Shown here: in pieces, positions 1 to 9,600 of the stretch
Numbering within the stretch: the stretch's first letter is position 1
How the letters are laid out: the number at the start of each line of letters is the position of its first letter
NCBI GenBank assembly: GCA_964035575.1
Contig: OZ037850.1
Span: forward strand, 1,136,501-1,200,500
Direction: 5' to 3'
Length of the DNA: 64,000 bases
Source of the DNA: Rhynchopus sp. YZ270_cl-10
Lineage: Eukaryota > Euglenozoa > Diplonemea > Diplonemida > Diplonemidae
Notes under the pieces: generated by a model
Database searches by the model: none
What the model was told of the DNA's origin: nothing
Seen by the model: only the letters and a program-made list of their open reading frames with translations
Made by a program: the position numbers and the translations under genes

Positions 1-146
1 TACACAGTATACACAGTATACACAGTATACACAGTATACACAGTATACACAGTATACACAGTATACACAGTATACACAGTATACACAGTATACACAGTAT
101 ACACAGTATACACAGTATACACAGTATACACAGTATACACAGTATA
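1..146. repeat. 9-bp satellite array, first block
   Basis: Head-to-tail copies of the 9-bp unit CAGTATACA run from the window edge to about 146, so the array continues outside the window. The copies are essentially identical. The same unit reappears at 461-840. Confidence 0.97.
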
Positions 147-460
147 TTGGGGTTTACCGAGGGAATAGCAAAGCCGAAACTAAAACGTGTAACCCCCCAA
201 AACCCCCCTTGCTTTTTGGGGTTGTTGTTCAACGGGAAACCTCCTCGCCAACCACGTACCATCACTGAATTAGGTTCGGGTGGTTTTCCCTTTCAGCTTT
301 TTGTGTCGTAAAAGCTTTTGTATTTTCCCTCCCTCCCTCACCTCCGCCTCCAGCGGATTCGACTAGCTCGGCCTAGCCGATTTACCCCAACGTCTTTTTG
401 CAAGTATATGATTAAAAGAAAAAATAAAGGAACATTTTTGAGTAGGCTAAAGCTATTCCA
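147..460. other. gene-free spacer between satellite blocks
   Basis: A C- and T-rich spacer separates the two blocks of the 9-bp array. I see no gene or recognisable element. It may be ancestral sequence split by array expansion, or sequence inserted into one array. Confidence 0.5.
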
Positions 461-840
461 CAGTATACACAGTATACACAGTATACACAGTATACACAGT
501 ATACACAGTATACACAGTATACACAGTATACACAGTATACACAGTATACACAGTATACACAGTATACACAGTATACACAGTATACACAGTATACACAGTA
601 TACACAGTATACACAGTATACACAGTATACACAGTATACACAGTATACACAGTATACACAGTATACACAGTATCCACAGCATACACAGTATACACAGTAT
701 ACACAGTATACACAGTATACACAGTATACACAGTATACACAGTATACACAGTATACACAGTATACACAGTATACACAGTATACACAGTATCCACAGTATC
801 CACAGTATCCACAGCATACACAGCATACACAGCATACACA
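461..840. repeat. 9-bp satellite array, second block
   Basis: About 42 copies of the CAGTATACA unit. Most are identical. Variants (CAGTATCCA, CAGCATACA) appear once near 673-682 and are concentrated in the last 50 bp, as expected if the interior is homogenised and the edge drifts. Because 9 is a multiple of three and the unit lacks stops in several frames, it yields long artefactual open frames on both strands. Confidence 0.97.
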
Positions 841-1060
841 GGGGGGAAACTCACTTTGTGGGCGCCGCAGGCGCACGGTACGCGTTTTTCGTGATTTTTT
901 CCAGCCCCGTTCTGTGCGTTCTTTTGACTCAGCGAGTCGATTGCGTTCAACGGTGGGGTCACACATGGGTATGCAAGAGTGGAGGCGCGCCAACAGGGGG
1001 AGTGGAAAAACCAAGGTAAAAAAATGTTTTTATACACCACCCCTAAAAAAAGGGTATTAT
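841..1060. other. spacer sharing a 22-bp block with the hAT element
   Basis: No gene is visible. Positions 862-883 are the exact reverse complement of 18516-18537, which lies inside the hAT-type element at 18292-19048. This may be a fragment of a related element. Further on, 1103-1116 carries TTCAGCCACACC, the terminal sequence of a small inverted-repeat family seen at 35160 and 56544. Confidence 0.45.
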
Positions 1061-1740
1061 TTAGCAGTTTGTTAGCAGTTCTTTAGCAGTGAAATTTGCT
1101 GGTTTCAGCCACACCATATTATTTGTTTTTTGTTTTGTTTTTTTCTCGCATGAAAAAAAGTACTCGATGCACGCTGTGGCGGCTTCGCTTCCGCTTGTCT
1201 TGAGATGACGGAACTTGATCAGGTATGCGTCCCGTCCAGAATGACGTCCATCATCCTCAGTATGAGCTCTTTGCTTCTCAGGCCTCTCATGCACTACACG
1301 GATGTTAAAGCTTTTTTGAGGCTCCATTTGCGTTCGTCTTCTTCTGGGGTTTCTATATTCCCTGAAGTCCTTGAGTTGAGCTGGTGTGAAACACTTGCTC
1401 TGCTTCGTTTCGTCGGCAGCTGAAGACCTTGCACAATGTAACGAGGCGTAGCCAGTCCTGAAGCTTCCCACCCGAATCGGGCCTTGTAGCGAGTGTTCAA
1501 CTTGCTAAACGCATGGTGCACTAAGTGCTGCCGCGCTTCCCCCCAATTTGGTCATGTGGACACAAAAGTGACGCACGCGGTGTTCCTCTCGGCCTCTGCT
1601 CTTCAATGAACTTGGACCACGTCCGTATTCTTCTGCTGTTCCAAGCTGCGATGTCATCTGGCTGTATGTCTCCTCATCTCCTTGTCCTTCTTGCTCTTCG
1701 GCATTGTTGGGAGTTGTGTGCTCTAACTCATGCCTTATGA
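1061..1740 (-). pseudogene. coding-like remnant, identity unknown
   Basis: The minus strand has open coding-like stretches at 1061-1471, 1294-1521 and, in an overlapping frame, about 1515-1740. Composition is mixed and GC-rich, unlike the surrounding spacers, and the peptides are charged and not low in complexity. I recognise no family. No start codon with the usual upstream AG is visible, and the strand is opposite to every intact gene here. A decayed gene or mobile-element fragment is the likeliest reading. Chance open frames are the alternative. Confidence 0.25.
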
Positions 1741-1785
1741 ATACTTAACGATCTTTCAGAGTACTTTTTTCATATGAGAAAAATG

Positions 1786-1970
1786 TATTGAGCAAAAAGC
1801 GGACTTGTCACACTCGTGTGGTTCTCACAATTCAGTTGCTTTTTTGTATCACGCAAAGCGAGTGATGCCAAATTCTATGTCACACTCGCTTCATTCGTGA
1901 CATAAAATACCAACTGATTTGTGAGAACCACACTCGTGTGAGAAAAAGTCCACTTTTTTCCCGCTCAATA
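1786..1970. mobile_element. small inverted-repeat element flanked by TA (MITE)
   Basis: The first ~55 bp (from TTGAGCAAAAAGCGGACT) are matched in reverse complement by the last ~55 bp (ending CCCGCTCAA). Both ends share the block GTTCTCACAA next to CACACTCGTGTG. The dinucleotide TA sits at each outer edge, as in the Tc1/mariner superfamily. The 185-bp element has no coding room, so it is non-autonomous. Confidence 0.8.
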
Positions 1971-2505
1971 AATAGCTATTTTACATTTTCAAACATGGGT
2001 GAACGTAACTTCAACAGCCACCAGATTTGGGATTTGGACAAAATTGTCCAGCATACCCCCAACTACCGTTCATGCATGTTTTCAAAGATGTGTTGTGCAC
2101 CCATGAGGCCCACGTCTTTTATCTTTTAAGGTGACAAAGCACATTTGCGGCTTGAGTTCATCTTAGCGAACTTTCTTTCATTCTTTTAATTGAATATCAT
2201 TTCAAGAAAACGGAAACACAAAAGAACTGCAACCCAAACAAGAGGGAGGAGGAGGGGGGTGTCATTGTAGTGAGATCTCAGACCACTTTCACTGCAAGAA
2301 TTAGGCCACCACCACCCCCCCATCATCCCCCCTTCTTCCGACCTCTTTCCATTGGAAGCCAAAAAATAGTGTTTTTATCTCATTTCTTTTTTACCGTTTT
2401 CTTGATTACCGCGTACACACCCAAAAGAGAGCAGCCAACCACCCTGCAACCACCCCACCCCACCAGGACATCTCTGCGAGGGGAACACACACACACTCAC
2501 GCACT
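1971..2505. other. intergenic region upstream of the first gene
   Basis: No gene is seen. The last 200 bp become C-rich (runs of CCACC and CCCCC) and end in CACCAG at 2461-2466, 40 nt before the start codon. This fits the polypyrimidine-AG arrangement seen before most genes in the window. Confidence 0.5.
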
Positions 2506-3480
2506 ATGTTCAAGAACATCGATGTGCTGCGTATTGCAGTAGACTGGGACCAGAAGTCGACGTTAGTACTACTTGACGCTGCTGCCGAGCTGTCCTCTGC
2601 AGACTGTGTCCGGGAGACCCCTGCATATGATACCAAGAGTAAACGGGTGTCCGAGATCAACCTTGGTGACGTCAAGAAGCAACGCAACGCACGGCGACGC
2701 TCGCAGGAGCCTGCAGCAGCACCAACACAGCATGCATCAGGGCCTGCCGTCGACGGCGTACGCACCTTAAAGCATGATGCCACACCCGAAGCACCCGAGG
2801 AGCCTCCCCGGGTCCCCATCCCCCCTTCCACCCAAGCCCCCAAGCGACGAAGAACCTCCACCACAACAGACGTCACCTTCGAGGAATTCAGTACTGGAGG
2901 GGAGGTGCGGTTCTTTACCTCAGGGGAAACATTGAATGTGAGTGTGAATGGTTGGGCAACAGAGGTGGGGGAGGTTTTGACGCATATGGGGCCGGTTCTG
3001 TTGTTGGAGAATGGGTCGAAGTTGACGTTTGGTGCGCATAAGAAGGCGAGTATTTTGCAAAAGCTTGGTGTATTAGTGGAGCGTACGACAACACGTCTTG
3101 TAGACGGAACAGCAGAAGCGCAAGGGGACAGCACACCAGAGGAGATGCTCGCAAAGCAGAAGGAGTACATCAAAAAGCATAAGGTGCATCTGCTCCTTGG
3201 CGACGCATTGGACAGCTGTCTGCGGGATCTGCCGTCAGACCCCTACTACTTCATTGCAGCCACCCTCATGCGTTACAGTGCAAACAAGTCTGCATCGCAA
3301 CGGCCTGCCTGGGGTGACAACAACAACAACAACACCATGGCTAAAGTCACGTCGCGAACCACGTCGCTGGAGTGTGAGGTGCAGCGACTCCAAAACCAGC
3401 TAGACAACGCCGGCTCAGAGCGAGCCCTGGAAAAGGAGGTAAGCGCACTGCGGGAGCAGGTAGCGCGGTTGGTATGTTAA
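2506..3480 (+). CDS. unknown protein with a possible RIIa/Dpy-30-like segment and C-terminal coiled coil
   Basis: A 324-residue protein that I cannot name with confidence. Residues about 1-60 are globular. About 65-120 are a charged, Pro-rich linker with a basic PKRRR patch. About 120-200 form a second globular part. About 205-255 contain KQKEYIKKHKV, then LLGDALDSCL, then DLPSDPYYFI. That order and spacing recall the RIIa/Dpy-30 dimerisation fold (helix, loop with a P-x-D-P-like turn, helix), which docks amphipathic anchor helices in kinase-anchoring, chromatin and flagellar complexes. About 280-322 are heptad-like (LECEVQRLQNQL and on). The start is the first ATG after CACCAG at 2461-2466. 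The last codons overlap a donor-like GTATGT at 3472, so a spliced form continuing into 3597-3780 is possible. The reading frame is likely real; the fold call is tentative. Confidence 0.72.
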   Translation: MFKNIDVLRIAVDWDQKSTLVLLDAAAELSSADCVRETPAYDTKSKRVSEINLGDVKKQRNARRRSQEPAAAPTQHASGPAVDGVRTLKHDATPEAPEEPPRVPIPPSTQAPKRRRTSTTTDVTFEEFSTGGEVRFFTSGETLNVSVNGWATEVGEVLTHMGPVLLLENGSKLTFGAHKKASILQKLGVLVERTTTRLVDGTAEAQGDSTPEEMLAKQKEYIKKHKVHLLLGDALDSCLRDLPSDPYYFIAATLMRYSANKSASQRPAWGDNNNNNTMAKVTSRTTSLECEVQRLQNQLDNAGSERALEKEVSALREQVARLVC

Positions 3481-4193
3481 AGGGCAGGTGGATCAACGAA
3501 ATTCTTTTTCTGATTTTCGTTTCAGTTTTTTTTTTTTGTATTCAATGCTATCGGATACATCTTGTATCCTTCTTTGTGAATGACTTTTTGGTACAGACAC
3601 CGCAAGGAGCCTCATTGGTTCCGATACGTCCGCCCGGGGAACAAAAAAGGTATGCCAGAACACAAAAACATAAGCGAAGGGTTCTTTGACAGTGTTCTCT
3701 CTAGTCCCCTAGACTCGACTAGAGAAGTGGAATCGGTGTTCTGGCAGTTACACGACACCAGCGGATTATCAAAACAATGAAAAGCCGCAGGAGTCTGCGA
3801 AACTGTAGACCCCCTCGCTGCGGGCCGACCGTGTTCAAAATATCAAACATCACGACAGATTTTTTTTAAACCCACTCACAAAAAACCCCCCACAGTGCAA
3901 GACCAATGGCAGTATAGCAGCAGGGGAGTCGGGGCGATAGAGGGCGTACATTGGGGGGTTTTTTTTTCTCTTTTCTTCGCAGAGTTTTTTCCACAACTCT
4001 ACAAATCTTTTCTTTTTTGCATATTACACACTACCCCTTTTTTTTTCCGCAACAAATATAACCCCACCCCCCCTTTTTTTTTTGAAACCTCTCCTCCTCC
4101 TCCTCTTCCTCCTCTTCCTCCTCTTCCCCCTCTCCCTTTCACACTACCATTCAACAGTCACCCACGTCCACCACCCCCACAACCTACAACAAA
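3481..4193. other. intergenic region with possible alternative last exon and a dispersed repeat
   Basis: After the stop, 3487-3525 carries a repeat (GATCAACGAAATTCTTTTTC, then TGATTTTCGTTTCAG) that recurs near 40345-40385 and, weakly, at 40525 and 51905. A pyrimidine-rich tract ending TACAG at 3596 is followed by an open stretch to 3780 that could be a last exon of the gene upstream. 3800-3840 is GC-rich and unassigned. From 3950 on the sequence is T- and then CCT-rich, ending AACAG at 4157, 36 nt before the next start codon. Confidence 0.45.
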
Positions 4194-5376
4194 ATGTCCC
4201 AGGGACAGGTCGGAGGAATGTACGCTGCCCTTATGGGTAAGAAGCAGAAGCAGCAGCAGAACAAGGCAAGCTCCAACGCCTCGACTGCCAAGCCCAAGGC
4301 ATCGAAGGTGATTGCCCTCAAGGACATGAAGGAGACAAAGACCGCCCCCAAGAAGGTTGTCGAGGAGAAGAAGGTTGAGGCTAAGGCCCCCGTTGTCGAG
4401 AAGGAGAAGGACCTCACCAAGCGCGAGACCAAGGACGAGCGCAAGGCCGGTGACCGCGCTGGAAACCGCTCTGGACACGGAGACGCCAAGGGAAAGAAGA
4501 CCAACGAGGTTGAGGTATGTCAGCAAAATACACAGGGGGGGTCTATTGGATACCCCAATGCATTGAAAAACCCTTTCTGCTTTAATACCTACCACACAGG
4601 ACGAGAGAACCGCCCAGGACGAGGCTGGTGCCGCCGCCGCCGCTGAGCGCCGTAAGGAGAGGGATGAGGAGGACGCTGCCCGCGCGGCCAAGGAGGCTGA
4701 GGACGCCAAGAAGGTACCCCCTTTTTTTTTACCGCTTCCCATACCCCCTCCTTGCCCCTCTCTGGGCTTTCATTTGGAAGATGTGTATTGCAGGCATATT
4801 CATGTTTCAACTTTTCTGTCATTGATTTCCGATGGAGACGCGGGGTTCTGGTTCGGTTGCATTTTTATGATATCGATGGTGATAGTATTCAATCCAAATC
4901 TATTTTTTCACTGAGGAAATAATTTCCGATTTTTTTCCAACACCGTTCAATCCCCCCCGCAGATCACCTACAGCCAGTACGAGAAGCAGCAGGCCGAGAA
5001 GAAGGCCGAGCTCGGCGTGAAGGCCCTCGAGGCACGTAAGGTGGACAGCAAGGGATTCGCCAAGATGGCGACGCTCTCGAAGAAGGACGACGAGAAGAAG
5101 ATGAACTTCGGCCTTGACAAGAAGACTGAGGAGCCTGCCAAGAAGGAGGTGAAGAAGGGAGGCAAGAAGGAGGAGGTGAAGGCCGCCCCCAAGAAGAACA
5201 AGTTCGTCAAGTCCGCTGACGTTCAGCTCGGATTCTTCGCACCCAAGGCCGCCAAGCCCAGCGGTCCCCGTCGTGACTTCAAGCGTGACGAGAAGAAGAC
5301 TGAGAAGACCGAGAAGACTGAGAAGCCCGCTGAGGCCACCCCCGAGGCAGCAGCCACCGAGGAGAAGGCCGAATAG
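4194..5376 (+). CDS. Stm1/SERBP1-like ribosome-associated protein
   Basis: Exons 4194-4514, 4600-4713 and 4963-5376 join in phase 0 to give about 282 residues. Introns are 85 and 249 nt, with donors GTATGT and GTACCC and CAG acceptors. The protein is Lys/Glu/Ala-rich and mostly disordered. It contains GDRAGNRSGHGDAKG near residue 92, ITYSQYEKQQAEKKAE at the start of exon 3 and a late QLGFF block. This order (arginine/glycine-histidine patch, then T-x-x-x-Y/W aromatic helix, then GF motif) is that of the HABP4/PAI-RBP1 (Stm1, SERBP1) family. Those proteins bind mRNA and occupy the channel of idle 80S ribosomes, preserving them. The RGG tail of animal SERBP1 is replaced by a Lys/Glu/Pro tail. 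Codon use is strongly biased to C/G-ending codons, suggesting high expression. A short upstream C-rich tract ends in AACAG at 4157. Confidence 0.82.
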
Positions 5377-5983
5377 ACCTGATCCACAAAAAGTTCGGGT
5401 AAGGGTTTTGGTGTTTTCGGATGCTTTTTTTTTTTTCTTTCTTCCTTTTTTCGCGATCGAAAAAAACAGGAAGAAAATAGGGGTCATAAAAAAAGCGAAA
5501 TTGCTCAAAGTACAGCACAACAAAAAAACATAAAAAAAAACAAATTGGGTTAGGAAGATGTTGGTCAGGTCAGGTGATTAAAAAATGAAAGTACCCCACC
5601 CCTTTTTTGTAAACCCTTCTCAGCCTGCTGCGTGGAGCACACCCATCCTTCTTTGCGCTGTGTAGAACACCGCCTTCGTCTTCGCCACCTTTCATCCACA
5701 ACACACCGTTGTTGCGACGGTAGATTCCAGGGACATCCTCTGTCTTCCTGCGTCTACATCTTCTTGACGCACCCAGTGTGGTCCCCCATGGACGAAGTCG
5801 TGATTCTGCCTCAGACACCTGAACAACAACATCCACAATGCAGGTCGCACCGAATTTTACGACCCGTGTAGGCACTGATTGCGTGGATGCCACTGCAGTC
5901 ACATGATAGAACCACACCATTTGACCAACAATACTGCGTCAGCTGCCTTTCCTCATCTGCCATGTCCACGTATCTAAGGACAT
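5377..5983. other. intergenic, with weak minus-strand coding-like sequence
   Basis: An A- and T-rich 3' region gives way at about 5600 to mixed GC sequence. A minus-strand open frame spans 5570-5920 and may be the downstream part of the decayed transposase-like sequence at 5984-6330. I see no intact gene. Confidence 0.4.
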
Positions 5984-6330
5984 TTATGTATACAGAACTG
6001 GTCCACTGGGCAGTCTAAGTTCCGCGGCGTCCTCGGCGATGTCCTCGGTTCGTCCACCTCGCTCTCCACTGGTGTGGTATTCGCAGGTGCCAACGCAGTA
6101 CAACATGGGGTGTTCAAACCCGAGGAAGCTTCTTCGCATCACTGTTGCGCCGTCCAGGAGTAGGGAGACGTCTTTGCCTCGCAACTTCCCATGGAGAGCC
6201 TCGCGAGTCAAAAAGGCCATGTTGTCGATCTCCTGTGCGATCTGTGTTGGGAACATGTTCAAACCCTTAAGCTCATGACCATGTTCGAGAACCGTACGGA
6301 AGGGGCTTCCCGAATCTAAGAGAGACCGTT
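5984..6330 (-). pseudogene. hAT-like transposase fragment (DNA transposon fossil)
   Basis: Reading the minus strand from about 6330 down to 5984 gives a continuous peptide. It contains NKGVERSLLDSGSPFRTVLE, then LKGLNMFPTQIAQEIDNM, GKLRGKDVSLLLDGATV and RRSFLGFEHPMLYC. A serine-proline-phenylalanine-arginine block, a helix-rich stretch and then 'L-x-G-K-x-V-S-L-x-x-D-G' followed by hydrophobic strands is the arrangement of the hAT transposase catalytic region (DUF659-like), where the D of LLLDG is a catalytic acid. The frame closes at 5984 and has no start or upstream acceptor, so this is a remnant. It lies on the opposite strand to all genes. Family assignment rests on motif order only. Confidence 0.35.
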
Positions 6331-6644
6331 CAACGCCTTTGTTGCGTAGCCATTATGACTGTTGAGACAGGGTTGGTAATTACAATTGACCGGACCTCAA
6401 CAGTCACTGTCACACTCAAGTTGCGCGCAGAGCAGATGTCGTGATGGTGTTTTACCATGAACCAGATACCAATACTTTAAGAAGACCTTTCTTTCTTCCC
6501 AAAGTCAAATGACAGACTTCATTTTTTTTCAAAGAAAAAAATACAACAGACTCCGTTCTGAAAACCCATTTATTACCCCCCTTTTAAACCTCCAAACAGG
6601 GATCCCCCCTCCACTCCCCCACACCAAACCTACTATTTTCCCAA
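6331..6644. other. 5' flank of the histidine kinase gene
   Basis: No gene is seen. The last 90 bp are rich in CCCCC and T tracts and contain TCCAAACAG ending at 6599, 45 nt before the start codon, a candidate spliced-leader or leader-intron acceptor. Confidence 0.4.
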
Positions 6645-9600
6645 ATGGAAGAACAAGAAAGGTCTGCGAGGAAGTATGTTCCGAGCAACAGTACTATTAC
6701 CCCTTCTGATGGTGTTGAAGCCGAAGCGGTTGCGCATCCGTTTCCGAAGCAGGAGGGGTGGGTGGACAACCCACCGGGGCCAGCAACACCGAACGAGACA
6801 CCACCACCACCACCACCTACACAACCACAACGAGCAAGCAAACACCGCCACCCCTCCTACTCCTCAGACCCCCAAGAAGAGGACGTCAGCGACCCGGTGC
6901 AAACGACACCCGACCCCGCCCGCAGGCACCGTTGGACCACCTTTGTCTGTCTTCTCTTTGTGGCCGCATTGCTGGTAGTGGAGTATGCAGGGGTGTCAGG
7001 TGGTGCGAAGGACGACGTAGCGTTGCAGGTAGTGTTGGTTTGCGTGTCTGTTGCGTGGGCCGGAGTGTACGCAGGGGTGTTGGTGGCAACGAGGAAGGAT
7101 GGTGATGCGCGGTTTCCGGTGAATGGGATTGGGTCGCAGTGTGTGGCGGGGGTGGCGTGTGTGTCGTTGGTGGTGGTGGCGACGTTCGCGGAGACGCAAC
7201 AGAACGCAGCGCTGTTGACAATGTTGTATCTCAATATGTTTGGCGCGAATTTACGGAAATGGACCTATGCAGTAGCCATGGTGCTTGTTGTCCTGTTGGT
7301 TTGGGTGTTGCAGTTCGCATTTTCTTCTTATTCTACAAAAAATTCGGGTGCCGGCGAATCATTTCATATCATCGGCACTGCTCTCGCAGCGTTTGCACAG
7401 ATTGTACCGTATGCTGTTAAAGAGAAAATATCTCTTCCGAAACCTTCAAAATCTTCAAGACGGACAAAAAGGCGGACAAAAATAAGCGTTGTAGGTGAAC
7501 CAGAGAGGGCAACTCAATTAGATCTTCGTCCCGCATCACCGTCTCCAGGATGTGATATTGAAATGAGCAAGTCGTTGGAGCTTGCGGGCACCCCTGCTGT
7601 AGAGTTGCAGCCGTACAGCGCGGACACTTTACCACGCACCTCACAACCGCGGGCGGTCAATTCCGAGGACTACGTTGAGAACGAATTTGCCTCGATGGAC
7701 AGCAGGCCTTCCGACGTCCTCACCCCAACACCTTACGTGGTCCGCACCGAAGCATCAAAAACGGTTGTTGTAGCGGATGTGTCGTGTCAGACACGGCATA
7801 TCGAAGACGATCTTAACAAATGCCCAAGGGTGCGCCGAACAGAATCCTTGAAAAACTCACCTACCCAGGACCGAGGCAAATGGAGTTCCGATTTTACGAA
7901 CAATCCAGACCTAGGCTCACCTTTGCGGTCTGGTTCTGCAAGACCTCGGTTGATAATGGGTCATAGAGATCGGTCGGATCGGAGGTCTTCTTCGGACTCA
8001 CTGAGTTCGTTTGTTTCATTTGGTGCGTCCGTTGCGAAGACAAAGAATGGAGCAGGTTTTATTGCTTTGTCTGACCCCACCCTACCCAGCGGTGTAGAAG
8101 AATCCGGTGAATACGACGACGAAAACGCCACCTCTCCTAGGGTCAGCGACATAGAAGAACTTCAAGAAAGTGTCAAAGGAAAGCGTATTATGGGAATGCT
8201 ACGTAGTGAGACGTCGAATCTGCTGCGGTCGATGGATACCACTGACAACACAGCGATGCCTCAGGAACGGCCAACCTCCGTCGCAAGCTCCGTTTTCAGC
8301 CAGCGTCCAGCGAACTCTGCAACCGCCCTCAGACAGTCCACATCACAGCCGCAACCCCCAGCGAACCTATTGAAAAGCCGCACCTCAGTAAAGAGACCCT
8401 CCAGCTCCAAAATAGTGGTCAGCCTCAGCGATGCTCGCTCTGAAGTGCGGAAGCTGATGTCCGAAGATTCGGTTCTACTAAACAACACGACATCAAAGAC
8501 GTCTGCTGCGTCTGCACGGCTATCAACCCTCCCACCAGCGACTCTCTCAAATATTGTGAATCTCATTTCCCGCCTTTCTGAAGAAACCGACGTTGTGCGG
8601 TCGAACTACCTCATTGTCGCTGGGGTCTGCGCAATTCTAAGATGCGATCGAGCTTCGGTATTCCTTGTAGAAGGTTCCACAGTACGCTCATTCGACGCTA
8701 AGGGGGACAGCATTGTGGTGCCTATGGATAAATCATTGGTCGGCCATGCTGCATTGAACTGCTCTATTCTGAACATCCCTGACGCATACGACGACCCACG
8801 CTTCAACAAACAGGTCGACAAAGAGACAGGGTACACAACACGCAACGTGCTCGTCTATCCTATTACACGCTCCGAACTGCGCACCACCAAATCCCGCTCT
8901 TCTGCAACGGAAGGCGTCTTCGCCGTCATCGAAGCCATCAACAAAATCGAGGGGACCTTCAACTCCCAGGACGAATCCATTCTGGCACTCCTCGGCAAAC
9001 AGGCCGGGGTGCTCCTCAGCAACTCCTACTACTGCCAACAGCTTGAGAGTGAGAGCTACAAAACGTCAACGCTATTGGAGGTCAGCAAAGAAATATCTGA
9101 TGTCCAGGTGGACCTCGGGATCATGATGGAACGGATTATGAACAGAGCGAGACAGGTCCTCACTGTGGAGAGAGCTTCTGTGTTTTTAAAAGACGAAGAC
9201 AAAAAGGAGTTGTGGTCGATCTTAACGGACTCTGAAATGGCAACACGAGGGGACAATGTCATTCGTGTCAAGGTTGGGGTAGGTATCGCAGGGACCGTTG
9301 CAAAGACCGGTGAAATGCTGAACATCGACGACGTCTATTCCTCGCCTCTCTTCAACGACGAGAACGACCGCGTAACCGGGTTTTCCACAAAATCCTGCCT
9401 CTGTGTACCCATCCGCGTCTCCTCCCGCCAAGGATTGGTCATTGGTGTCATGCAGTACATCAATAAAATCAATGGCCACCCTTTTGATGAAGAAGACTGC
9501 TCTTTGGCTACAACGTTTTCTACGTTTGTTGGGATTTCTTTGAACAATGTGCTGCTCTATGATGAGTTGCGGGAAGGCCATCTTGTGCGTGAACAGAATA

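Noticed and set aside
318-1040. Four long open frames over the 9-bp array
   Set aside because: They encode only a three-residue repeat in every frame and exist because the unit length is a multiple of three and lacks stops.
4158-5523. Leu/Ser-rich minus-strand frames
   Set aside because: Antisense of the Lys/Glu-rich Stm1-like exons.
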